This document shows positions 8,288-15,583 of a DNA stretch of 64,000 nt, piece by piece. Numbering within the stretch: the stretch's first letter is position 1; the number at the start of each line of letters is the position of its first letter. Under the pieces are notes generated by a model, which had not been told where the DNA came from, searched no databases, and saw only the letters and a program-made list of their open reading frames with translations. This stretch comes from Mucilaginibacter tolerans (GTDB taxonomy: Bacteria > Bacteroidota > Bacteroidia > Sphingobacteriales > Sphingobacteriaceae), in the NCBI RefSeq assembly GCF_030519375.1, contig NZ_JAUMKB010000003.1, positions 362,621 to 426,620 on the forward strand, written 5' to 3'. The position numbers and the translations under genes are program-made.

Positions 8288-9529
8288 ATGAACTTAAAAT
8301 TTACCGTTACTGAGCGCTTTACACGTTATGTAACCATCGATACCCAGTCAGACCCCAACTCGAATACCTTTCCGTCAACTGCGAAACAAAAAAACTTAGG
8401 GCTTTTACTTGTAACGGAATTATTGGATATGGGGTTACATGATGCTCACATGGATGAGCAGGGTTACGTATATGCTACCGTCCCCGGCAATAGCGCAAAA
8501 CCGGATATTCCTGTGATTTGTTTTTGCTCGCATATGGACACCGCTCCTGATTGCAGCGGAACTGATGTAAAGCCAATCATACACAAAAATTACCAGGGAC
8601 AGGACTTGATTTTGCCAGACGATCCTTCACAAGTCATCAGGTCAAGTGATCATCCGGAACTAAAACACCAAATTGGCAATGATGTGATCACTGCCAGCGG
8701 AGCCACCCTACTTGGCGCTGACAACAAAGCAGGTGTAGCCGAAATTATGGATGCCTGTTACCAACTGCTAAATCATCCGGAAATAAAACACGGAGATATA
8801 CGCATATTATTTACACCCGATGAGGAAATAGGCCGTGGTGTAGATAAAGTCGACCTGAAAAAACTTGGGGCCTATGCCGGTTATACCATGGATGGCGAAA
8901 GTGCTGGAAATATGGAGAATGAGACATTTTCTGCCGATGGTGCCAAACTCATTATTCATGGTATAAGTTCTCACCCCGGCTTTGCTAAAGGGAAAATGCA
9001 AAGCGCTATAAAAATTGCCGGACAAATTATTGCTGCTTTACCATATGATCTGTCGCCTGAAGGGACTGATAACAAGGAAGGTTTTGTGCACCCGGTTAGT
9101 ATAAGCGGGCATGTAGAAACTGCTGAAATTGATTTTATCATCCGCGACTTTGATGATCAAAAATTAAAGGGACATGCCAACGTCATACGTGCCATAGCCA
9201 ATGATGTGCTAAAAAAATTCCCGGGATGCGGCTATGAATTGAAAACACATGAGCAATACCGTAATATGAAAAAGGTATTGGATGAGCATCCGCAAATTGT
9301 TGAGTATGGATTGGAAGCTATGCGCCGCGCCGGGTTAGATGCCCGGTTATGCAGCATCCGAGGTGGTACAGATGGTTCGAGACTTTCTTTTATGGGACTA
9401 CCTTGTCCGAATATTTTTGCCGGAGAGCATGCTTTTCACAGCAAACACGAGTGGGTTTCGGTTCAAGATATGCAAAAGGCAGTGGAAACCATATTGCATT
9501 TGTGTATGATTTGGGAAGAAAAGGCGTGA
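8288..9529 (+). CDS. pepT: peptidase T (tripeptide aminopeptidase)
   Basis: This 413-residue cytosolic M20-family metallopeptidase removes the N-terminal residue from tripeptides. Metal-site motifs are SHMDTAPD (H82, D84), LLGADNKAG (bridging Asp) and FTPDEEIGRG (catalytic Glu-Glu pair); the C-terminal HSKHEWVSV supplies the last histidine. Length equals that of characterised PepT enzymes. The N-terminal FTRYVTIDTQSD is also typical. A perfect 28-bp palindromic repeat begins 7 nt after the stop. Confidence 0.95.
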   Translation: MNLKFTVTERFTRYVTIDTQSDPNSNTFPSTAKQKNLGLLLVTELLDMGLHDAHMDEQGYVYATVPGNSAKPDIPVICFCSHMDTAPDCSGTDVKPIIHKNYQGQDLILPDDPSQVIRSSDHPELKHQIGNDVITASGATLLGADNKAGVAEIMDACYQLLNHPEIKHGDIRILFTPDEEIGRGVDKVDLKKLGAYAGYTMDGESAGNMENETFSADGAKLIIHGISSHPGFAKGKMQSAIKIAGQIIAALPYDLSPEGTDNKEGFVHPVSISGHVETAEIDFIIRDFDDQKLKGHANVIRAIANDVLKKFPGCGYELKTHEQYRNMKKVLDEHPQIVEYGLEAMRRAGLDARLCSIRGGTDGSRLSFMGLPCPNIFAGEHAFHSKHEWVSVQDMQKAVETILHLCMIWEEKA

Positions 9530-9536
9530 ATCCGTC

Positions 9537-9564
9537 GTAGAGACGCGATGCATCGCGTCTCTAC
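9537..9564. repeat. 28-bp palindromic repeat, family A, perfect copy
   Basis: GTAGAGACGCGATG is followed directly by its exact reverse complement. It sits between the convergent pepT and TlpA-like genes. Related copies are at 13061-13080, 25520-25547, 25561-25584 and 40405-40426. It could act as a bidirectional RNA hairpin, but there is no T-tract. Confidence 0.9.
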
Positions 9565-9573
9565 CGGGAAGAA

Positions 9574-10806
9574 TTATTTCTCTGCCAGCAAATCGTCCGT
9601 CAGCTTTTCAAATTCCTGAGTGAATTCTGTATAATATTTACCTGTACCCGGGCCGCTAAAGCCTGTATGTATTTTACGCACATCCCCTTTTTTATCAATG
9701 ATGATAGTGGTAGGAAAGCCTTTATAATCAGCGAGCATAGGCAGGCTTTTTTGCGGATCTCCTTTTCCGGGTGTATAGCCGGTAATAAGCAATGGATAGG
9801 TAATATTAAATCTGTTTTTTAACTGAGTTAATGTGGGGACGGACTTTTTGAAATCTGTAGTCCGCTCATAAGCCAGACCTATTATTTCAACCCCCTTCGG
9901 ATGATATTTCTTATAATAATTAACCAGGTAGGAGGTTTCGTCCATACAATTAGGGCACCACGAACCCAGCATTTGCACGATCACTACTTTTCCCTTAAAA
10001 CGTGGATTCTCGAGTGAAACCTTTTTCCCTGAAAGATCAGGGAAGCTAAAATCTATCTTTTTATATCCGGGCTTTAAATAGGTAAGTGAATAAGCATCAG
10101 GAAGCTTGGCATTGGCGTTTTTTAGGGCTGTCCATTGGTCTAAACTTGAGGCACCTGCATAATACTTTCCATTTGTTATGGTTTTATTATCTATAATATC
10201 AGCAGTAAACAAAAAGGCATGCCCCCCATCAAAAGTTGACAAGTATAATTTATTACCTGCAACAGTGCCTTCCAAAAAGCGGTCATCGCCAGTAGTAGTT
10301 AAGAATGTACCGGTCAGTTTTGAACCTACCTGTTTAAATTCCCCTACAGTGGTGTCTTTACTACCATCGCTAACAAATATGGCCGACCATCTGCCCGTGA
10401 TATTATAAGCTGGTTTCTCTGGGGTTTTAAAAAAACGGAAATCTTGCCCGGCAGAAGCTGTAAAATCCATAGCAGCATCTTTATCACCATAATGCTTTAT
10501 CCATTTACCTTTTAATGAAGTTCCTTCACGCTTCAATTTGAATTCCGAATTGAACAGCGGCATATGAATAAAAACTGAATCGCCTTTTTGTCTGATGTCG
10601 GTCACTTTAAATCGTTCTGCACCGTTATGAATAGCGATTCGCTGCTTACCATTAACATTGGTCACATCAAAATTAAAAGGGAGGTTATTACCTGAAGAAC
10701 TTGTCAGCATTCCACGCCAAATACCCGCTTTTAATTTACTTTGTCCAAAACTTGTATTAGCTACAAATACGATAAGGAAGATAAACAACAGATTTTTATA
10801 ACGCAT
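9574..10806 (-). CDS. TlpA-like thioredoxin-fold protein, exported
   Basis: This 410-residue protein has a signal peptide (MRYKNLLFIFLIVFVANTSFG), an N-terminal beta-rich part of about 240 residues seen in Bacteroidota TlpA-like proteins, and a C-terminal AhpC/TSA-TlpA thioredoxin domain. The redox motif is WCPNC at about residue 284. The cis-proline region reads FPTTIIIDKKG. It likely works as a periplasmic thiol-disulfide reductase. No cytochrome maturation genes are nearby. Confidence 0.86.
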   Translation of the reverse strand: MRYKNLLFIFLIVFVANTSFGQSKLKAGIWRGMLTSSSGNNLPFNFDVTNVNGKQRIAIHNGAERFKVTDIRQKGDSVFIHMPLFNSEFKLKREGTSLKGKWIKHYGDKDAAMDFTASAGQDFRFFKTPEKPAYNITGRWSAIFVSDGSKDTTVGEFKQVGSKLTGTFLTTTGDDRFLEGTVAGNKLYLSTFDGGHAFLFTADIIDNKTITNGKYYAGASSLDQWTALKNANAKLPDAYSLTYLKPGYKKIDFSFPDLSGKKVSLENPRFKGKVVIVQMLGSWCPNCMDETSYLVNYYKKYHPKGVEIIGLAYERTTDFKKSVPTLTQLKNRFNITYPLLITGYTPGKGDPQKSLPMLADYKGFPTTIIIDKKGDVRKIHTGFSGPGTGKYYTEFTQEFEKLTDDLLAEK

Positions 10807-10863
10807 TACCTGAATAGTCTATTAAATTGATATACTTTTTCAAAGTAAGCGAAAACTATCCGA

Positions 10864-12003
10864 TTATTTCAACACTTCACGCGAAATGACAATCTTTTGA
10901 ATTTCAGAAGTGCCCTCATATATCTGCGTGATCTTCGCATCGCGCATCAGGCGTTCTACATGATACTCTTTCACAAAGCCATAGCCGCCATGTATTTGTA
11001 CAGCTTCAACAGTGGTGCGCATAGCTACATCTGACGCATATAATTTCGCCATTGAGCTCGCCTCAGCATAAGACAACCCTTTGTCTTTTAACCAGGCGGC
11101 CTTTAAACAAAGTAAACGTGCAGCTTCAATCTCAGTTGCCATATCAGCTAGTTTAAATTGTATTGCCTGCAGGTCGGAAATGGCTTTTCCGAATGCTTTA
11201 CGTTCCTTTGAATACTGCAATGCCAGCTCGTAAGCACCTGAGGCTATACCCAAGGCCTGCGAGGCAATACCAATACGTCCGCCTTCAAGGGTTTTCATAG
11301 CGAACTTGAACCCGAAGCCGTCCTCGCCGATACGGTTTTCTTTAGGAACCTTTACATCAGTAAACATCAGCGAATGTGTATCTGACCCGCGTATGCCTAG
11401 TTTATTTTCTTTCGGGCCAACAGTAAATCCCGGCATTCCTTTTTCGACAATCAAAACATTAATGCCATGATGTTTTTTTGAAGCATCGGTCTGAGCGATT
11501 ACTAAATAGGTAGATGCTGTTCCTCCATTTGTTATCCAGTTTTTTGTACCATTTAACAGGTAATGATCTCCCATGTCAATAGCGGTCGTCCGTTGCGAAG
11601 TAGCATCTGAACCTGCCTCTGGTTCAGATAAACAAAAAGCGCCTATCTTTTCGCCTTTTGCCAATGGGACCAGATATTTCTGCTTTTGCTCTTCGGTTCC
11701 ATATTTTTCCAGACCATAACACACCAGCGAGTTATTTACTGAAACAACTACCGAAGCAGAAGCATCAATTTTGGATAGCTCTTCCATCACCAGTACATAG
11801 GATATGGCATCCATGCCACTGCCGCCATATTCGGGCGAAACCATCATTCCCATAAATCCCAGTTCGCCCATTTGTTTTACTTGCTCTGCTGGAAATTTCT
11901 GATGCTCGTCGCGTTCTATTACACCTGGCTTGAGTTCGGTTTGTGCAAAATCCCGCGCCGCCTGGCGTATCATCAATTGTTCTTCGGATAATTCAAAATG
12001 CAT
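10864..12003 (-). CDS. acyl-CoA dehydrogenase
   Basis: This 379-residue FAD enzyme oxidises acyl-CoA to trans-2-enoyl-CoA in fatty-acid or branched-chain amino-acid breakdown. Motifs present are the signature FCLSEPEAGSDA, ITNGGTAS in the FAD-binding barrel, the AIQFKLADMATEIEAARLL helix, and the C-terminal QIYEGTSEIQ with the probable catalytic Glu at about 363. The position of this Glu is that of short-chain or butyryl-CoA dehydrogenases, but chain-length specificity is not certain. It stands alone. Confidence 0.93.
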   Translation of the reverse strand: MHFELSEEQLMIRQAARDFAQTELKPGVIERDEHQKFPAEQVKQMGELGFMGMMVSPEYGGSGMDAISYVLVMEELSKIDASASVVVSVNNSLVCYGLEKYGTEEQKQKYLVPLAKGEKIGAFCLSEPEAGSDATSQRTTAIDMGDHYLLNGTKNWITNGGTASTYLVIAQTDASKKHHGINVLIVEKGMPGFTVGPKENKLGIRGSDTHSLMFTDVKVPKENRIGEDGFGFKFAMKTLEGGRIGIASQALGIASGAYELALQYSKERKAFGKAISDLQAIQFKLADMATEIEAARLLCLKAAWLKDKGLSYAEASSMAKLYASDVAMRTTVEAVQIHGGYGFVKEYHVERLMRDAKITQIYEGTSEIQKIVISREVLK

Positions 12004-12022
12004 GGAGTAATAGGTTATGGGT

Positions 12023-12030
12023 CAAAAATA
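12023..12030 (-). promoter_or_regulatory. -7 promoter box TATTTTTG for the acyl-CoA dehydrogenase
   Basis: On the minus strand TATTTTTG ends 19 nt before the ATG at 12003. The -33 position holds only a T-rich stretch, so the call is moderate. Confidence 0.4.
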
Positions 12031-12062
12031 ATATTATGCACGCATAGTAAAAAGAGATGCAT

Positions 12063-12094
12063 AAAAAAAGAGAACCTTTTTCAAAGTTCTCTTT
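12063..12094 (-). terminator. intrinsic terminator of the small 12.2-kb unit
   Basis: AAAGAGAAC (12067-12075) pairs with GTTCTCTTT (12086-12094) around a 10-nt loop. Read on the minus strand the stem is followed by a run of T (12069-12063). The only upstream minus-strand unit that it could end is the candidate small gene at 12169-12231. Confidence 0.75.
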
Positions 12095-12168
12095 CCCCTA
12101 ATTAATTTAAACTATTGATTAAACCCAAAACAAAGAACAAAATATCCCAGCTTGGGCGTCTGAGAATT

Positions 12169-12231
12169 CTAAAATATGTTTTCCATAGGTAGATGAAATT
12201 CTATTTTTTCACAGATTTCTTGCAGAGTCAT
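12169..12231 (-). CDS. candidate 20-residue small protein
   Basis: This short frame encodes MTLQEICEKIEFHLPMENIF, a weakly amphipathic acidic peptide with no recognised relative. What supports it is its setting: a near-ideal promoter (TTG, 20 nt, TACTTTTG) ends 11 nt before the ATG, and an intrinsic terminator lies 75 nt after the stop. The predicted transcript is about 175 nt. It could equally be a small RNA in which the frame is incidental. It is divergent from the XRE regulator at 12396. Confidence 0.4.
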   Translation of the reverse strand: MTLQEICEKIEFHLPMENIF

Positions 12232-12242
12232 TATTCTATGAA

Positions 12243-12273
12243 CAAAAGTAGCGCCACAAATCGATAGACTCAA
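12243..12273 (-). promoter_or_regulatory. strong -33/-7 promoter for the small unit
   Basis: Read on the minus strand: TTG at 12273-12271, exactly 20 nt, then TACTTTTG at 12250-12243. This is one of the best matches to the Bacteroidota consensus in the window and points into otherwise geneless DNA. Confidence 0.65.
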
Positions 12274-12395
12274 TGACGAATACGTCAGTATTTGTAAAGT
12301 GATTGTGACAACATTATAAAAACTGATTATTTAGTTTACTAATTAAATTTAGTTAGATTGCATAAAATACCGATTCCGAAATCCCCTAGCCTACT

Positions 12396-12638
12396 ATGTT
12401 ACTCACTGACTTTGAATATCTTAACAACTCCGAGGAAGCGTTTAAAAAGAAGATTGCGCTGCAAATAAAGACGCTCAGGAGGCAAAACCAAGTTACGCAG
12501 GAAAAATTTTACAGCGAAACCAATATCAATATCGCCAGGCTCGAATCCGGGAAAGTTGATATCAGATTAGACACCTTACGAAAGGTTTGCTATTATTTTG
12601 ACGTGTCCTTGTCCGGTTTTTTTCATGGAATTTATTGA
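12396..12638 (+). CDS. small XRE-family helix-turn-helix regulator
   Basis: This 80-residue protein consists almost entirely of one Cro/C1-type HTH domain (residues 17-78): IALQIKTLRRQNQVTQEKFY, then the recognition helix with NIARLESGKVDIRL, then TLRKVCYYFDVSLSGFF. It is probably a DNA-binding regulator of its own region. There is no partner toxin gene downstream. The nearest gene it could control is the divergent small unit at 12.2 kb. Confidence 0.8.
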   Translation: MLLTDFEYLNNSEEAFKKKIALQIKTLRRQNQVTQEKFYSETNINIARLESGKVDIRLDTLRKVCYYFDVSLSGFFHGIY

Positions 12639-13087
12639 AGTGTATGTTTTTTAGGAATCATAAAAGCCATTTTTATTCCACTATTTAATACACTTTTGTA
12701 TTTTTTTTTAAACAATATACAATAAAAACGACATTCGTTAGTTACTCTAACAATCAAAATCCGCTCTCATCTGTCGCCTTTTTCCTATTTCTTTGGTGAC
12801 TTCAGCATATTAATTTTATTCGTTACATAAAAAAGCGGGCCCTAATTTTCTTTAGGTTTGCCTGAAATGGCCCTTTTATGAAGCAAATCGTCCAAAACCT
12901 GTAATTTATATTGTAGCACTTTTAGCATTTGCATTAGGTGCTTATCAGAGTCAGAAAACAACAAATAAAATATACGATCCGGTATATAACAACCTCGATC
13001 AGGCGATAAGATGTGGCTCGCCCCGGATAAGCGGGTAAGAATATGGTAAACTTTTATGGGCACGATGCATCGCGTCTATACTTATAT
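12639..13087. other. 449-nt stretch without a supported gene
   Basis: AT-rich DNA between the XRE gene and pnuC. It contains a weak GGGCC/GGCCC inverted repeat near 12837-12876 and a damaged family A palindrome at its right end. A minus-strand frame (12842-13063, GTG start) crosses it; its last 30 codons look mildly protein-like but nothing else supports it. I see no TPP riboswitch elements upstream of pnuC. Confidence 0.5.
13061..13080. repeat. family A palindrome, damaged copy
   Basis: The centre and right arm (CGATGCATCGCGTCT) match the family A repeat at 9537, with a changed base after it and a lost left arm. It lies directly upstream of the pnuC -7 box. Confidence 0.7.
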
Positions 13088-13095
13088 TATATTTG
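13088..13095 (+). promoter_or_regulatory. -7 promoter box TATATTTG for pnuC
   Basis: The box ends 5 nt before ATG 13101, so transcription would start at about the start codon. This decides the choice of 13101 over the upstream ATG 13056. No TTG is seen at 20 nt. Confidence 0.5.
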
Positions 13096-13100
13096 GCCTC

Positions 13101-13724
13101 ATGCAGATTATCCATGCTTTGCAAGATTGGTGGCAACATCAAACATGGCTCGAGGTTATTGGTGTGATTACCGGTCTGCTTTGCGTTTATCTTGCTGCGA
13201 AAAATAATATCTGGAACTGGCCACTTGCCATCATCAGTGTAGGTATTTACATTTTCATCTTTTTTAAAAGTCGCCTGTACGCCGATATGGGGCTGCAGTT
13301 TTATTTTATGGCAATGAACATCTACGGATGGTATTACTGGAGCCGCAAACCTGCCGATGAAGAAAAGACTCCTGTTGAGGGTATCACCCGGAAAGAAACC
13401 ATTCTTTCTATTATCTCTATCGTCATTTTTACTGTTTTCCTCGGATCGGTTTTGAAATATACCCCTGCATCCTATCCATACCTTGATAGCTTCTGCACAG
13501 CCTGCAGCCTGGTTGCCCAGGTATTTTTAGCACGGAAGGTTCTTGAAAATTGGCTAATATGGATATTCGTGGACATTATTTATGTGGGTATATACATTTT
13601 CAAACATCTCGATCTGACCGCCGTAATGTATGCCATCTATGTCGCAATCGCTGCAATGGGATATTTCGACTGGAAAAAAGAATATAAAAAACAATCAACT
13701 GGATATCGAGTTTCGGATTTGTAA
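13101..13724 (+). CDS. pnuC: PnuC-type nicotinamide riboside transporter
   Basis: This 207-residue inner-membrane protein has about seven transmembrane segments and PnuC-family motifs: the N-terminal LEVIGVITGLLCVYLAAKNN with WNWPLAIISVGIY, the QFYFMAMNIYGWYYW helix, and WLIWIFVDIIYVGIYIFK. PnuC carriers facilitate uptake of nicotinamide riboside or, in relatives, thiamine or other vitamins; trapping depends on intracellular phosphorylation. The next gene encodes a NadR-like kinase, which supports nicotinamide riboside. Its last residues (TGYRVSDL) are encoded by word-repeat DNA. Confidence 0.88.
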   Translation: MQIIHALQDWWQHQTWLEVIGVITGLLCVYLAAKNNIWNWPLAIISVGIYIFIFFKSRLYADMGLQFYFMAMNIYGWYYWSRKPADEEKTPVEGITRKETILSIISIVIFTVFLGSVLKYTPASYPYLDSFCTACSLVAQVFLARKVLENWLIWIFVDIIYVGIYIFKHLDLTAVMYAIYVAIAAMGYFDWKKEYKKQSTGYRVSDL

Positions 13725-13799
13725 TTTCGAATTTATGTCTATAGCAATCAAAATTTCAAAATGCCCAAATCCGAAATTGAAAATTCGAAATCCGAAATT
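13709..13799. repeat. word-repeat hairpin, AATCCGAAATTC family, copy 1
   Basis: The left arm (13709-13734) holds TTTCGGATTTG and AATTTCGAATTT; the right arm (13766-13799) holds AAATCCGAAATTG, AAATTCG and AAATCCGAAATT. The arms are mutually complementary. The left arm crosses the pnuC stop codon and the right arm encodes residues 3-13 of the following kinase. Confidence 0.75.
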
Positions 13800-14339
13800 A
13801 TAAAAATCGCCATCGTAGGCCCTGAATCCACCGGCAAATCAACCATGTCTGCGTTTTTGGCTGAGCATTACCATACGGTTTGGGTGCCTGAGTATGCGCG
13901 TGAATATTGTGAGAAGCTAACCGAGCCGCCCGCCTGGCAGGATGAGATAAACATGTTTTACGGGCAACTGGCGCTCGAACGGGAATATCTACCTAAAGCC
14001 AATAAAATACTCATCTGCGATACCACCTTCATCACGGTAAAAATATGGAGCGATCAGATTTTCGGCCGGTCGCCCCAGGAAGTTTTAGACGAATTGCCTA
14101 AACATCCTTATGATTTTTACCTGTTATTAAATATCGACCTGCCCTGGGAGGATGACCCGCTGCGTGATTTTCCGAATATGCGCGAACATTTTATGAGTGT
14201 ATGGCACAAAGAGTTACAGGATCTGAACGGCAATTATGTCACTATATCTGGTACAGGGCAGGACCGATATGAGCGTGCAGTGAAGGCGATAGATGATTAT
14301 CTTATGTCGAATTTCGAATTTTCAATTTCGGATTTTTAG
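13761..14339 (+). CDS. NadR-like nicotinamide riboside kinase (P-loop)
   Basis: This 192-residue ATPase resembles the C-terminal ribosylnicotinamide-kinase domain of NadR, without the NadR adenylyltransferase and HTH parts. The Walker A motif is GPESTGKST (residues 20-28), followed by the characteristic VPEYAREYCE and later ICDTTFITVKIWS and DLPWEDDPLRDFP. It would phosphorylate nicotinamide riboside imported by PnuC to NMN. The first residues (KSEIENSKSEI) and the last (SNFEFSISDF) are both encoded by arms of word-repeat hairpins and are not part of the family fold. The start could also be internal near IIKIAIVGPES. Confidence 0.85.
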   Translation: MPKSEIENSKSEIIKIAIVGPESTGKSTMSAFLAEHYHTVWVPEYAREYCEKLTEPPAWQDEINMFYGQLALEREYLPKANKILICDTTFITVKIWSDQIFGRSPQEVLDELPKHPYDFYLLLNIDLPWEDDPLRDFPNMREHFMSVWHKELQDLNGNYVTISGTGQDRYERAVKAIDDYLMSNFEFSISDF

Positions 14340-14379
14340 CATTCAGACTATCGAAATCCCAAATCCGACATTCGAAATC
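14307..14379. repeat. word-repeat hairpin, AATCCGAAATTC family, copy 2
   Basis: The left arm (14307-14336) carries TCGAATTTCGAATTTTC and AATTTCGGATTTTT and encodes the last ten residues of the kinase. The right arm (14351-14379) carries CGAAATCCCAAATCCGAC and ATTCGAAATC. Same words as the hairpin at the 5' end of the same gene. Confidence 0.75.
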
Positions 14380-14415
14380 AATTGATAATTTCTTTATCTT
14401 AATTTAAGGTTGCAT

Positions 14416-14440
14416 GCAACGTTCAAAAAACCGGTGCGTC
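14416..14440 (+). promoter_or_regulatory. ECF-type promoter upstream of the sigma operon
   Basis: GCAAC (14416-14420) and CGTC (14437-14440) are separated by 16 nt, the classic -35 AAC / -10 CGTC layout of ECF sigma promoters. There is no TANNTTTG box here. CGTC ends 7 nt before the GTG start codon, so the message would begin at or beside it. Inference: the sigma factor reads its own promoter. Confidence 0.55.
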
Positions 14441-14447
14441 ATATATT

Positions 14448-15023
14448 GTGAAAGCTGAAAATTTGGAATCTGTATACATTGATAAGCATTACGACCTGGT
14501 GGTTGAGTGTAAGCGTGGCAGTAAAAAAGCCTGCTTCGAGCTCTACCGTTTGTATTCTAAAGCGATGCTGAACATTGCATTTAGGATAGTAGGCAGCGTT
14601 GATGAGGCCGAAGATGTATTACAGGAAGCCTTTTTGGATGCTTTTAACCGGGTAAAAGACTTTCGTCAGGAAACAACTTTTGGTTTGTGGTTAAAACAAA
14701 TCGTGGTTCACCGGTCTATAAACTTGTTGCGCAAGCGCAGGTTGGAATTGGTTGAACTGGATGAAGAACACACAGATGGCATTGCCGAGGAGGAAGCAGA
14801 AGATGATGAGGAAGTGCAATATAAAGTGGCCCAGGTGAAGGATGCGATGAAGGAACTGCCCGACGGTTACAGGTTAGTGTTATCATTATACTTGCTTGAA
14901 GGCTACGACCATGAAGAAATAGGCCAGATACTGGATATTTCTGAAAATACCTCAAGAACACAGTTTTTGAGGGCGAAAAGAAAATTGAATGAGATTTTAA
15001 TTAAAAGAGGAATAACATCATGA
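14448..15023 (+). CDS. ECF RNA polymerase sigma factor
   Basis: This 191-residue sigma-70 factor has region 2 at about residues 28-93 (AFRIVGSVDEAEDVLQEAFLDAFN) and region 4 at about 133-185 (LPDGYRLVLSLYLLEGYDHEEIGQIL). They are joined by an unusually acidic linker (EEEAEDDEEVQ, about 112-122). It begins with GTG at 14448; no in-frame ATG is available before region 2. The following gene overlaps it by ATGA. The operon layout suggests that the next protein, a membrane-anchored partner, controls its activity. Confidence 0.9.
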   Translation: MKAENLESVYIDKHYDLVVECKRGSKKACFELYRLYSKAMLNIAFRIVGSVDEAEDVLQEAFLDAFNRVKDFRQETTFGLWLKQIVVHRSINLLRKRRLELVELDEEHTDGIAEEEAEDDEEVQYKVAQVKDAMKELPDGYRLVLSLYLLEGYDHEEIGQILDISENTSRTQFLRAKRKLNEILIKRGITS

Positions 15024-15583
15024 GCAAGCGATTAGAGGATTTTATTAAAATAAACAAGGACGAGTTTGATGACCTTGAACCATCAGGTGATCTGTGGTCT
15101 AAGATCGAGAAGCACTTGCCGCCGGAAGGTGCCGCGATAAAGCCACGTGAGGCAAAAACATTCTCGCTCAGCTTTGTGCTTAAAGTGGCTGCGTCCGTCA
15201 TCATTGTAATGGGAATCGGCTTTGGTTTGTACCTGCGCCACGAAAGAAGTGAAGCTGTAAATTTTGCATCTATCAACCCAACATATGCCAAGCAGCAAAT
15301 ACATTATGCCTCGCTGGTGCAAAACCAACGTAAGGAATTAAGATCCATTGCTAAATCAGACCCTGACCTGTACAAAGAGTTCAGCGCCGAAATAGCCAAA
15401 ATGGATTCAACCTATAATAAGCTGAATAAAGATCTGGCGACCAGTCCTAACCAGGAACGTGTATTGCGTGCCATGATCCGTAATCTGCAAATCCAAAGCG
15501 AGATACTTAACCAGCAACTCGAAGTGATAGAGCAGATCAACCAAACCAAGAAGGAGCAAAGTAATGATACCAAAAATATATAA
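15020..15583 (+). CDS. putative membrane-anchored anti-sigma partner
   Basis: This 187-residue protein has a cytoplasmic N-terminal part of about 50 residues (begins MSKRLEDFIKINKDEFDDLEPSGDLWSKI), one transmembrane helix (about 50-70, FVLKVAASVIIVMGIGFGLYL) and a Gln/Lys-rich helical, coiled-coil-like C-terminal domain outside. This is the usual topology of an anti-sigma factor, but it has no recognised zinc-binding anti-sigma motif, so the role is inferred from position. ATG overlaps the sigma stop (ATGA), and its own end overlaps the next gene by 20 nt, implying coupled translation. Confidence 0.65.
   Translation: MSKRLEDFIKINKDEFDDLEPSGDLWSKIEKHLPPEGAAIKPREAKTFSLSFVLKVAASVIIVMGIGFGLYLRHERSEAVNFASINPTYAKQQIHYASLVQNQRKELRSIAKSDPDLYKEFSAEIAKMDSTYNKLNKDLATSPNQERVLRAMIRNLQIQSEILNQQLEVIEQINQTKKEQSNDTKNI

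Noticed and set aside
12396..12638. XRE protein as antitoxin of a toxin-antitoxin pair.
   Set aside because: No toxin-sized partner gene lies next to it on either strand; the neighbouring unit is only 20 codons long.
12842..13063. Minus-strand 73-codon frame with GTG start upstream of pnuC; its last 30 codons look somewhat protein-like.
   Set aside because: The start lies in the damaged palindrome at the pnuC promoter, no promoter or recognisable domain was found, and the following stem is weak.
12639..13100. Possible TPP or other vitamin riboswitch before the pnuC-like transporter.
   Set aside because: No TPP aptamer motifs (such as CTGAGA or ACCTGAT with the surrounding helices) could be arranged, and the -7 box adjacent to the ATG leaves no leader for a riboswitch.
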